Source of the DNA: JASSUD01 sp031963225
Lineage (GTDB): Bacteria > Pseudomonadota > Gammaproteobacteria > Burkholderiales > Burkholderiaceae
Assembly (NCBI GenBank): GCA_031963225.1
Contig: JASSUD010000004.1
Location: forward strand, 14,635-78,634
Direction: 5' to 3'
DNA length: 64,000 nt
Position numbers and translations under genes: made by a program. The notes below the pieces were generated by a model, which was given only the letters and a program-made list of their open reading frames with translations, had not been told where the DNA came from and did not search any database. This document shows, piece after piece, positions 1-6,557 of the stretch; positions within the stretch are counted from its first letter, which is position 1, and each line of letters opens with the position of its first letter.

Positions 1-1
1 C

Positions 2-190
2 TTTTCTTCTGCTAACACTGCAGCGCATACAAAGAGCGTAACGGTCTTGCCTAAACAGTTAGATGAGAAAGTGGCGCGCTTGCATTTAAAACGCTTGGGT
101 GCGCATCTAACTACGCTTACTCAAACGCAAGCAACCTATTTAGGTGTGCCTCAAGAGGGTCCTTATAAAGCCGATGCGTATAGGTATTGA
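2..190 (+). CDS. ahcY: S-adenosylhomocysteinase, C-terminal fragment (cut by window edge)
   Basis: Sixty-two codons are visible in the frame that ends at TGA 188-190. They match the end of the S-adenosylhomocysteine hydrolase family: the LDEKVARLHLKRLG segment, then a TLTQTQATYLGVP stretch and the terminal GPYKADAYRY (family norm GPYKPxHYRY). The conserved terminal Lys-Tyr region reaches the NAD site of the neighbouring subunit. The enzyme splits S-adenosylhomocysteine into adenosine and homocysteine in the methyl cycle. It lies 50 bp before metF, the usual Burkholderiales pairing. The start and any SAH riboswitch lie outside the window. Confidence 0.95.
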   Translation, partial: FSSANTAAHTKSVTVLPKQLDEKVARLHLKRLGAHLTTLTQTQATYLGVPQEGPYKADAYRY

Positions 191-240
191 TAAGCATTTT
201 TACAGTTTAGCCACCCTCTTGAAAATATGATCGGACGCCG

Positions 241-1107
241 ATGCCCATGGCCTCTCTTCCCCTATCCTTTGAATTTTTCCCGCCTAAAACCCCCCAAGGT
301 ATAGAGAAGCTGTATGCGACTTTGTCGCAGCTAGCGCATTTTCGGCCTGAATTTGTCTCTATGACCTTTGGAGCAGGAGGGGGTACCCAGCAGGGTACTC
401 TTGAAATGGTGCAGGCGCTTCTTGAACAACGCGCTAAGGATCCTGCTGCATTTAGCGATACCTTTGCCGCTGTTCCACATCTCTCTTGCGTAGGAGTCAC
501 ACGTGCAGAGGTACGTACCATGCTTTCGGAATACCGGCAGCGAGGGGTGCGCCACATTGTGGCATTGCGTGGAGATTTGCCTTCCGGTATGGGAGGAGGG
601 GGCGAATTACGCCATGCTTGTGAGCTGGTTGAAATGATTCGTGCTGAGCATGGCGAGTGGTTTCATATCTATGTAGCCGCCTATCCCGAATACCACCCTG
701 AAGCGAAGACCCCTGCACACGATATAAGCTCTTTCGTACATAAAGTAGAAATAGGCGCCAATGCAGCCATCACGCAGTATTTCTATAATGCAGACGCCTA
801 TTTCCGATTTGTGGATGAGGTGCAGCGCAAAGGCGTGACGATTCCGATTATTCCAGGCATTATGCCTATTACCAATCATGCTCAATTGCTCCGTTTCTCT
901 GCGCTCTGCGGTGCGGAAGTGCCGCGCTGGATTGCACGAAGACTCGAAGGATTTGGCGAAGATCAACAAGCGCTACGCGATTTTGGTGTAGAGGTAGTAG
1001 CCCAACTGTGCGAACGTCTCATTGCTCAGGGCGTACCAGGCCTACATTTTTATACTTTAAATGGAGCCCAAGCCACATTGTCTATTTGTGAAAAATTAGG
1101 CTTGTAG
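241..1107 (+). CDS. metF: 5,10-methylenetetrahydrofolate reductase
   Basis: This 288-residue protein is close to the normal bacterial MetF length. It reduces 5,10-methylene-THF to 5-methyl-THF with FAD, supplying the methyl group for methionine synthesis. The N-terminal FEFFPPKT carries the catalytic-site Glu. MTFGAGGGTQ (about residues 41-50) and VALRGDLP (about 107-114) are the flavin- and folate-site strands of the TIM barrel. Start at ATG 241 or ATG 247; neither has a strong ribosome site, so this is uncertain by two residues. It follows ahcY, so methyl-cycle genes are together. Its stop codon TAG (1105-1107) is the beginning of a family A repeat. Confidence 0.95.
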   Translation: MPMASLPLSFEFFPPKTPQGIEKLYATLSQLAHFRPEFVSMTFGAGGGTQQGTLEMVQALLEQRAKDPAAFSDTFAAVPHLSCVGVTRAEVRTMLSEYRQRGVRHIVALRGDLPSGMGGGGELRHACELVEMIRAEHGEWFHIYVAAYPEYHPEAKTPAHDISSFVHKVEIGANAAITQYFYNADAYFRFVDEVQRKGVTIPIIPGIMPITNHAQLLRFSALCGAEVPRWIARRLEGFGEDQQALRDFGVEVVAQLCERLIAQGVPGLHFYTLNGAQATLSICEKLGL

Positions 1108-1229
1108 GTTGGTGGTGAGGTACGAACCCCAACATGCGCACCACCAGTCTTTTGAATCCTGCCTATAAAAGGTCACAATCAGAGGACAGTGGCGCGCATG
1201 TTGGGGTTCGTACCTCACCACCAACCTAC
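1104..1229. repeat. Family A inverted pair (BIME-like) between metF and dppB
   Basis: Two 34-base arms, 1104-1137 (GTAGGTTGG...ACATGC) and 1196-1229 (its reverse complement), are separated by 58 bases. Both arms carry the GAGGTACGAA version of the variable middle. Pairing continues past the arms (GCGCACCAC against GTGGCGCGC), so the transcript could form a long hairpin. The first arm supplies the metF stop codon. The same arm recurs at many places in this window. Confidence 0.9.
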
Positions 1230-1279
1230 CTCTATCGCTTTTAAGCAATACCCACCTTCTATACGCATTCCCCTTTCTT

Positions 1280-2284
1280 ATGCTGCGATTCATTTTTCGC
1301 CACCTTTTTTTATTAGTGCCCACGTTAATTGGCATGACGTTGCTCACTTTTTTGCTCATCCATTTGATTCCAGGTGACCCTGTTGAAGTGATGATGGGGG
1401 AGCGCGCATTAGATCCTGAAGTGCACGCAATAGCTCGACATCAACTGGGATTAGATGCGCCTTTGCCCATCCAATATATGCGCTACATAGTCAGCTTATT
1501 AAAAGGGGACTGGGGAGTCTCTTTCATCACACAAACTAGCGTATTGGAAGAGTTCTGGCAGCGCTTCCCTGCTACTTTTGAGCTTATTTGTGGCGCCATG
1601 CTCTTTGCTATCGGCATAGGCATGCCCGCAGGCATTTTAGCTGCACTCAAACGCGGTTCGGCTTGGGATCGCAGTTTGATGAGCGCAGCATTGACTGGTT
1701 ACTCCATGCCTATTTTTTGGTGGGGTCTTATTCTCGTGATGGTTTTTTCTGTCCAGTTTGGGCTCACTCCTGTATCAGGTCGCATGGCGTTGGAATATAA
1801 CGTCCCAGTCAAAACGGGTCTGATGATGATCGATGCATTTTTAAGTGGTGAAGCAGGTGCAGTGCGTTCTGCGTTGAGCCATTTAATTCTTCCTTCTATT
1901 GTCCTAGGCACTATCCCTCTAGCGGTGATTGCACGGATGACACGCTCAGCCATGCTTGAAGTATTACGAGAAGACTACATCAGAGCTGCGCGGGCTAAAG
2001 GGTTATCGCCTGCGCGCGTCGTCATACGGCATGCTTTGCGTAATGCACTTATCCCTGTGGTCACGGTTATAGGCTTGCAAGTCAGTAATCTGCTTGCTGG
2101 CGCTATCCTTACAGAAACCATTTTTTCCTGGCCAGGCGTTGGGAAATGGCTTATCGATGCGATAGGCCGGCGTGACTACCCGGTGGTTCAAGGAGGGATT
2201 TTGTTGATAGCTATGCTGGTAATGGGGTTGAATTTACTCATAGATACGCTCCAATCCGCCTTAGATCCTCGCTTGAGGACGTGA
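1280..2284 (+). CDS. dppB: Dipeptide/oligopeptide ABC transporter permease, DppB type
   Basis: This 334-residue integral membrane protein starts with a typical first helix (MLRFIFRHLFLLVPTLIG) followed by LIHLIPGDPV, the DppB/OppB signature after TM1. About six hydrophobic segments are present. The cytoplasmic coupling loop EDYIRAARAKGLSPARVV (about residues 233-250) is the EAA motif that docks on the ATPase. It forms the membrane channel with DppC for peptide import. The binding protein and ATPases (dppA, D, F) are not adjacent. It could also import glutathione or nickel, since these families are close; substrate is not decided by sequence. Confidence 0.9.
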   Translation: MLRFIFRHLFLLVPTLIGMTLLTFLLIHLIPGDPVEVMMGERALDPEVHAIARHQLGLDAPLPIQYMRYIVSLLKGDWGVSFITQTSVLEEFWQRFPATFELICGAMLFAIGIGMPAGILAALKRGSAWDRSLMSAALTGYSMPIFWWGLILVMVFSVQFGLTPVSGRMALEYNVPVKTGLMMIDAFLSGEAGAVRSALSHLILPSIVLGTIPLAVIARMTRSAMLEVLREDYIRAARAKGLSPARVVIRHALRNALIPVVTVIGLQVSNLLAGAILTETIFSWPGVGKWLIDAIGRRDYPVVQGGILLIAMLVMGLNLLIDTLQSALDPRLRT

Positions 2285-2292
2285 AAAACCTA

Positions 2293-2434
2293 AGAACCTG
2301 TTTAGAGTCTCCCAAAAGGGAACATATTTGGGGGAGCAGGAGCACAGGGACCGGAGCTGTACTTAAGTACAGTGAATACCTGGCACCCCACGACCCCGAA
2401 GATGGGCTCTTTTGGGAGACTCTAAACAGGTTCT
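2293..2434 (+). repeat. Family B palindromic element, variant with second type of terminal repeat
   Basis: This 142-bp element sits between dppB and dppC. The terminal inverted repeats read AGAACCTGTTTAGAGTCTCC at the left and the complement at the right, ending at 2434. The core (CATATTTGGGGGAGCAGGAG, then the palindrome TGTACTTAAGTACA, then ...CACGACC..AAGATGGGC) is shared with the copies at 8.7, 13.6, 30.0 and 32.2 kb, whose ends instead start TAGGGC. It carries no open frame of note and looks like a MITE. It ends 51 bp before the dppC start. Confidence 0.85.
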
Positions 2435-2485
2435 AAGAATGTTGCGAAAAATGCCAGGTGAGGAGGAATAAAGAGGGATGAGGGT

Positions 2486-3394
2486 ATGAATCAGGCTGTG
2501 CCAGAAGGCGAGGTAGTGCGAGTAGATGGGTTAAGTGGTTTGCGTGAGCTCTGGCGCACATTTCAAAGCAGCCGTGGTGCGCTGGGTGCTGCTGGGGTAT
2601 TAGCCACGTTGCTGATCCTGGCGTTAGGAGCATCATTTTTTGCACCGCATAGCCCTATTGAGCAATTCCGAGAATTTGTAAAAATTCCTCCTGCTTGGTT
2701 AGACGGTGGGTCGTCGCAGTTTTTACTGGGAACGGATGAAGCAGGGCGAGATATGTTATCGCGCTTAATATATGGTGCGCGGTTGTCACTATGGATTGGC
2801 GGGGTCACCGTTACCTTAGCATTAGGGCCAGGGATTTTACTGGGCCTAGGCGCTGCCTTTGGGCCGCGCTGGTTCGATGCCTCAGTTATGCGGGTCATGG
2901 ACATACTGCTGGCGCTGCCCTCTTTACTACTTGCTGTTGCAGTGGTTGCCGTGCTCGGGCCTGGTTTGATTAATACAACGTTCGCGATTGCATTAGTCGC
3001 CCTACCCAGTTATGTGCGGCTCACACGTAGCTCAGCAAAAAGTGAAATGCGCAAAGAATATGTAACCGCTTCACGGGTCGCAGGTGCTGGACCTTGGCGG
3101 CTGATGTTTTTGCAAGTGCTCCCCAATTGCACTGCTCCATTAATTGTGCAAGCTACGCTTGGGTTCTCCACCGCTATTTTGGATGCGGCAGCATTAGGCT
3201 TTTTAGGATTAGGCGTGCAGCCACCTGCAGCAGAATGGGGCGCTATGCTGGCCTCTGCGCGCGATTACATCGATAGCGCTTGGTGGATCGTGACATGGCC
3301 GGGCTTGGCTATATTAATTACCGTGCTGGCTATTAATATAGTGGGAGACGGTTTGCGCGATGCGCTGGATCCGAAATTGAAGCGGATTATGTAA
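2486..3394 (+). CDS. dppC: Dipeptide/oligopeptide ABC transporter permease, DppC type
   Basis: The protein is 302 residues (E. coli DppC 300). The N-terminal region has the OppC_N-like first helix, with FRTFQSSRGALG-type residues before it. FLLGTDEAGRDMLSRLIYG (about 78-96) is the highly conserved periplasmic segment of DppC/OppC. The coupling loop EYVTASRVAGAGPWRLMF (about 192-209) contacts the ATPase. Start ATG 2486 is preceded by GGATGAGGG. It pairs with dppB; a family B element separates the two, so co-transcription would pass through that palindrome. A family A pair follows the stop. Confidence 0.9.
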   Translation: MNQAVPEGEVVRVDGLSGLRELWRTFQSSRGALGAAGVLATLLILALGASFFAPHSPIEQFREFVKIPPAWLDGGSSQFLLGTDEAGRDMLSRLIYGARLSLWIGGVTVTLALGPGILLGLGAAFGPRWFDASVMRVMDILLALPSLLLAVAVVAVLGPGLINTTFAIALVALPSYVRLTRSSAKSEMRKEYVTASRVAGAGPWRLMFLQVLPNCTAPLIVQATLGFSTAILDAAALGFLGLGVQPPAAEWGAMLASARDYIDSAWWIVTWPGLAILITVLAINIVGDGLRDALDPKLKRIM

Positions 3395-3441
3395 GCGTAT
3401 ATCTGCGAGTTGTAAAAGCAAAAATTAAAAGTTGGTGGTGC

Positions 3442-3570
3442 GCATGTTGGGGTTCATCCCTCACCACCAACCTACCGAGATGCATATGGAAAAGGATTCT
3501 ATCGAACTCCACCAACCACAAGAAAAGCAAAGGACGGTAGGTTGGTGGTGAGGGACGAACCCCAACATGC
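3442..3570. repeat. Family A inverted pair with linker S1
   Basis: The arms are 3442-3475 and 3537-3570, in the orientation that puts the CCTACC ends inward. The 61-base linker (CGAGATGCATATGG...AAGCAAAGGACG) recurs between arms at 9.97, 27.0, 48.7 and 48.85 kb, so it is part of the mosaic unit. A tail (CTTCTTGAATACCTGCGTAACATCAAT) follows to about 3607 and is also repeated at 26.9 and 54.1 kb. It lies in the 3' flank of dppC. Confidence 0.9.
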
Positions 3571-3703
3571 AAACCACAATCTTCTTGAATACCTGCGTAA
3601 CATCAATCAAATAAAATAAAAAATGCTTCTACCATTTTTTCATTGAAAATTGCTTGTGAAAAACATTAATAATGTTGCATGGCGCGAGAAAAATCTGCGC
3701 TGT

Positions 3704-3727
3704 TTCGTATAGGCATCCCTAAGTTCG
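3704..3727 (+). promoter_or_regulatory. Possible hrpII/PIP box (TTCG-N16-TTCG)
   Basis: TTCG at 3704-3707 and TTCG at 3724-3727 are spaced by exactly 16 bases. This is the hrpII box used by HrpB in Ralstonia/Burkholderia type III secretion genes, and also fits TTCGB-N15-TTCGB. A TATCTT at 3752-3757 could serve as -10, leaving a short leader to the ribosome site at 3774. It precedes an effector-like orphan gene. The match is short: about two are expected by chance in 64 kb counting both strands. Confidence 0.35.
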
Positions 3728-3785
3728 CGAAATGCTCATAGTTTTTTTTGATATCTTGAACAATGAGGATTTTAAGGAGAAGCGT

Positions 3786-4490
3786 ATGACTATGACGAGC
3801 GCATTAAACGCAAATGGGGCAGGTCAAATCTTAGTCAGTGGATCCAGTATAAATGGAGTAAATGAAGCAGAAGAAGTAATAAACGGCGTGAAAATAAACG
3901 ATAGAATAAAACTAATAAACAGTAGTATGTTGCCGCCTAAAGGTATAAAAAGTAAATCTGCCGCAGAGAAAGGAATTTCTGTTAAAGAGTCTATAAGGCC
4001 TGCCCCTACGCCTGCACCAAGACCACCTATACATGCTCCCAGGCCATCTCTGCAAAGCAATTTGCCTCAAGCTTCGAATCAATCCGAATATTTAGACACC
4101 TCACATCAACCTAATAATTCATCGCTTTTTACTGCAAGCCAAGAAAGCTTAGTTGAAGGAATGCTTTCATCCGATGTAACCAACGTTAATGAACCAGTTA
4201 TAGAAAAACCACTTTCTACTTCTACTGCAGCAGACCAAAATTCAAAAAACATCCCGCGTACAACTTCTTTTGACATGGTATCCATACCCGCTCCATCTGA
4301 AAATACAGCAGAAAAAGACCTGTCTAAAGGCGATAAACAGCAAAAAAGTTTTATCGATGCCTTTGCCGATTTGATGGTGGGTTGCTGCACGCTGTGTTTT
4401 GGAGGGATGAAGCAACCCGAAAAATTAGAAAAAGCAAAAGTGGTGACCATAGAGATGCAAGCCATGCCAAATAACGTTGAAAGTAAATAG
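3786..4490 (+). CDS. Orphan proline-rich, mostly disordered protein; effector candidate
   Basis: I do not recognise a family. The 234-residue reading frame starts at ATG 3786, chosen because AAGGAGA lies 5 bases upstream; an earlier in-frame ATG at 3732 has no such site. The protein is rich in Ser, Asn and Lys, with a proline-rich stretch near residues 70-87 (PAPTPAPRPPIHAPRPS) that has PxxP motifs like SH3 ligands. Near the C-terminus a Cys cluster (VGCCTLCFGG, about 196-205) resembles S-acylation sites. No signal peptide or clear transmembrane segment. Base composition is AT-richer than its neighbours. The upstream TTCG-N16-TTCG box suggests, but does not prove, type III secretion control. 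Confidence 0.6.
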   Translation: MTMTSALNANGAGQILVSGSSINGVNEAEEVINGVKINDRIKLINSSMLPPKGIKSKSAAEKGISVKESIRPAPTPAPRPPIHAPRPSLQSNLPQASNQSEYLDTSHQPNNSSLFTASQESLVEGMLSSDVTNVNEPVIEKPLSTSTAADQNSKNIPRTTSFDMVSIPAPSENTAEKDLSKGDKQQKSFIDAFADLMVGCCTLCFGGMKQPEKLEKAKVVTIEMQAMPNNVESK

Positions 4491-4533
4491 CGATGTGCGT
4501 TTAATCGAAAGGCGCTTTTACTAAAAGCCAGCT

Positions 4534-4557
4534 AGAGGGTCCAAATGGACCCTCTTT
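4534..4557 (+). terminator. Rho-independent terminator after the orphan gene
   Basis: AGAGGGTCC (4534-4542), loop AAAT, GGACCCTCT (4547-4555) is a perfect 9-bp stem followed by a short T run. It separates the orphan gene from the rpsF leader. Confidence 0.65.
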
Positions 4558-4617
4558 CACGATCAAATTTGTGATCCGTCCATTTTTTCGGTAGAATCGC
4601 GGCCTCACTTTACCTTG

Positions 4618-4680
4618 CCACATCTGCCGTAAGCGGTTGCTCTGCAGCATTATTTTGCAGCGCAACCAGGTACAGAGTGG
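4618..4680 (+). promoter_or_regulatory. Candidate S6:S18 autoregulatory leader of rpsF
   Basis: The leader folds as an outer helix CCACATCTG (4618-4626) with CAGAGTGG (4673-4680), one A bulged, and an inner helix GGTTGC (4635-4640) with GCAACC (4662-4667), capped by CTGCA/TGCAG. The internal loop has CCG directly after the outer helix (4627-4629). Known rpsF leaders bind the S6:S18 complex through a stem with a bulged CCG that mimics 16S rRNA; this arrangement fits. It ends 21 bases before the rpsF start. No covariation test could be done. Confidence 0.5.
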
Positions 4681-4701
4681 CTTTTATCCATAAGGAGCGT
4701 T

Positions 4702-5067
4702 ATGCGCAGTTACGAGATTGTTTTTTTAGTTCATCCTGATCAGGGTGAGCAAGTTAGCGCAATGATTGAGCGCTATAAAGCTACTATCACTGCACGAAAT
4801 GGGAAGATCGATCGTGTAGAAGATTGGGGGCGCCGCGCGCTGGCCTACATGATTGGCAAAAATATTACTAAAGCCCACTATGTCTGCATGAATATTCAAT
4901 GTGATCAACAGACCTTGGTTGAACTTGAAGATGCGTTTAAATTCAATGATGCTGTATTGCGTCATTTAGTTACCAAAACGAAAAAACCTGTGACAGAGCC
5001 TTCTGTGATGATGAAACAGGCTCAGCCTGAAGATGCTGCTAAGCGTCCTGCTGCTGTTGCTGCTTAA
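4702..5067 (+). CDS. rpsF: 30S ribosomal protein S6
   Basis: The 121-residue S6 begins MRSYEIVFLVHPDQ and has the family core GKIDRVEDWGRRALAYMI and AHYVCMNIQC. It binds S18 on the platform of the 30S subunit. AAGGAGCG precedes ATG 4702. First gene of the rpsF-priB-rpsR-rplI unit, in the standard beta-proteobacterial order. The C-terminal tail (after about residue 95) is low-complexity, as is common for S6. A candidate S6:S18-binding leader lies upstream. Confidence 0.97.
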   Translation: MRSYEIVFLVHPDQGEQVSAMIERYKATITARNGKIDRVEDWGRRALAYMIGKNITKAHYVCMNIQCDQQTLVELEDAFKFNDAVLRHLVTKTKKPVTEPSVMMKQAQPEDAAKRPAAVAA

Positions 5068-5088
5068 AGCCCATTTTCATTCCTCGCC

Positions 5089-5102
5089 TAGGGCATGCCC
5101 TA
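5089..5102. repeat. Family B end stub
   Basis: TAGGGCATGCCCTA is a perfect 14-base palindrome identical to the outer end of family B elements, which is itself a dyad. No core remains. It lies in the rpsF-priB gap, 34 bp before priB. Confidence 0.55.
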
Positions 5103-5136
5103 ACGAGATCTTGCCACTTTTTTTATATGTCCTTTG

Positions 5137-5448
5137 ATGCCCATAAACGTTTTATCTCTTGAAGCCCGTATCGTTGAACGAGGGGCGGTGAGATATACCC
5201 CTGCGGGGGTGCCGTTGGTGGAGTGTGTATTGGAACATGCTTCAGAAGTGGAGGAAGCAGGCGCTAAGCGCAAAGTCGAAATGACTTTGCAAGCGATTGC
5301 GATAGGAGAGGGTAGTGATGCACTAGCACGCTATCCTTTAGGGGAAATAGCTTGTTTTGTGGGGTTTTTGGCCCCACGTAGCTTAAAAGTTCGCACAGTG
5401 CGTTTTCATATCACACAGATAAAAGAGGCTGGGTCGCTGAATGCTTGA
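5137..5448 (+). CDS. priB: Primosomal replication protein N (PriB)
   Basis: The 103-residue single-stranded-DNA-binding OB-fold protein acts in replication restart with PriA and DnaB. The N-terminal LEARIVERGAVRYTPAGVP matches the PriB strand that is conserved in this operon position, and the end VRFHITQIKEAGSLNA fits the last strand. Length is normal for PriB. Start: ATG 5137; a TTG directly before it (5134) is the only alternative and adds one residue. Ribosome site weak, so translation may be coupled to rpsF. It lies between rpsF and rpsR as in relatives. Confidence 0.9.
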   Translation: MPINVLSLEARIVERGAVRYTPAGVPLVECVLEHASEVEEAGAKRKVEMTLQAIAIGEGSDALARYPLGEIACFVGFLAPRSLKVRTVRFHITQIKEAGSLNA

Positions 5449-5534
5449 ATGGCGCTTTATTAGGTCAGATCAACCATGTAGCACCGCTTCTTTATCTTGT
5501 ACTCATTTTGCAGATTTCATTAAAGGATTTAAAA

Positions 5535-5825
5535 ATGCCTCGCCCACCTAGTCGGTTTTCAGGTAGAAAAGTAGAGCAGAACCGTCGCCCACAACAAAAC
5601 CCTTTGTTCAAACGTAAAAAAATCTGCCGCTTCACGGCCGAAGGCGTTGAGCAGATCGACTATAAAGATGTTGATCTGTTGCGCGGTTTTTTTGGCGATA
5701 ACGGAAAAATTACTCCTGCGCGCTTAACAGGAACACGAGCACGCTATCAGCGTCAGCTCAATACGGCTATTAAGCGTGCGCGCTTTTTGGCTTTGATACC
5801 TTACACAGATTTGCACGCACTATAA
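5535..5825 (+). CDS. rpsR: 30S ribosomal protein S18
   Basis: This 96-residue protein starts at ATG 5535, behind AAAGGA; the longer open frame reaching back to 5445 overlaps priB and is not family-like. FKRKKICRFTAEGVEQIDYKD and the basic stretch ITPARLTGTRARYQRQL are S18 hallmarks; the latter contacts 16S rRNA. It partners with S6. Slightly longer than the usual 75-91 residues because of a basic N-terminal extension, which is also seen in Burkholderia. Confidence 0.97.
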   Translation: MPRPPSRFSGRKVEQNRRPQQNPLFKRKKICRFTAEGVEQIDYKDVDLLRGFFGDNGKITPARLTGTRARYQRQLNTAIKRARFLALIPYTDLHAL

Positions 5826-5858
5826 GAGCGTTGCACGCGCGCATTAAGGAGAATAGGA

Positions 5859-6329
5859 ATGGAAGTGATTGTGCTCAAAAACAGCCGCCGCGGTGGTAAG
5901 CGCGGTTTGGGCAATATTGGCGATGTTATCAATGTCAAAAAGGGCTATGCCCGTAACTATTTGGTCCCTCAAGGCTTTGCTTGTTATGCAACGCCCGAGG
6001 CGCTGGAAGAAGTAGAGTCTCGCCGTGCAGAATTTGTACAGCATGCAGCGGATGAGCTGTCTGCAGCACAGAAGCTAGGTGAGAAAGTTGCAGGATTAAC
6101 GCTGCAAATTGTACAAAGAGCCAGTGTCGATGGTTCACTCTTCGGTTCTGTCACTAAAGATATCATTGCAGTCGAGTTGGTCAAGCAGGGTTTTGAAATT
6201 GACAAAACCCAAGTAAGCTTGCCAGACGGTGGCTTTATCAAGCGCACTGGAGACTATGCAGTTTCTGTCGAATTACATCCTGAAGTAGCAGTGGAGGTAA
6301 CGGTGTCCATTTTAGGCGAGCACGCTTAA
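5859..6329 (+). CDS. rplI: 50S ribosomal protein L9
   Basis: The protein has 156 residues. The N-terminal rRNA-binding domain reads MEVIVLKNSRRGGKRGLGNIGDVINVKKGYARNYL in register with the family (GxxGDVVxVKxGYARNYLxP). A long connecting helix (about 45-75) leads to the C-terminal domain with LFGSVTKDII. AAGGAGAA precedes ATG 5859. Last gene of the ribosomal part of the operon; a strong terminator follows before dnaB, so dnaB needs read-through or its own promoter. Confidence 0.97.
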   Translation: MEVIVLKNSRRGGKRGLGNIGDVINVKKGYARNYLVPQGFACYATPEALEEVESRRAEFVQHAADELSAAQKLGEKVAGLTLQIVQRASVDGSLFGSVTKDIIAVELVKQGFEIDKTQVSLPDGGFIKRTGDYAVSVELHPEVAVEVTVSILGEHA

Positions 6330-6340
6330 AGAGTACGCAC

Positions 6341-6380
6341 TAGGGTGTGGCCTCAATTACCCCAAAGGGAACATGCCCTA
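6341..6380. repeat. Internally deleted family B element
   Basis: The left terminal repeat (TAGGGTGTGGCCTCAATTAC, running on to CCCCAAAGGG) joins directly to the last bases of the right end (ACATGCCCTA). The whole core is missing. It lies between rplI and its terminator. Confidence 0.7.
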
Positions 6381-6394
6381 ATCTCTACTTGGAA

Positions 6395-6436
6395 AACGGA
6401 AGTAGGCCCGAAGCGGACCTGCTTCCGTTTTTTTTT
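6395..6436 (+). terminator. Strong rho-independent terminator after rplI
   Basis: AACGGAAG..AGG pairs with CCT.CTTCCGTT (one G-T pair) around an 11-base loop, followed by nine T residues. It closes the rpsF-priB-rpsR-rplI unit. Confidence 0.9.
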
Positions 6437-6557
6437 GTTGTATTACTTTTTGTTGTTATTTTTGCACTAAGTGAGCTTAAGGCTCCATGCGCGTTTAAAT
6501 TCCCCTACACTTCGCTTTTTTTTGAGATGGTTCTTACCATCCTTCTCCCTCTTCGCG

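Noticed and set aside
191..240. SAM or SAH riboswitch before metF
   Set aside because: Only 50 bases separate ahcY and metF, too short and without the conserved structure; an SAH riboswitch would be upstream of ahcY, outside the window.
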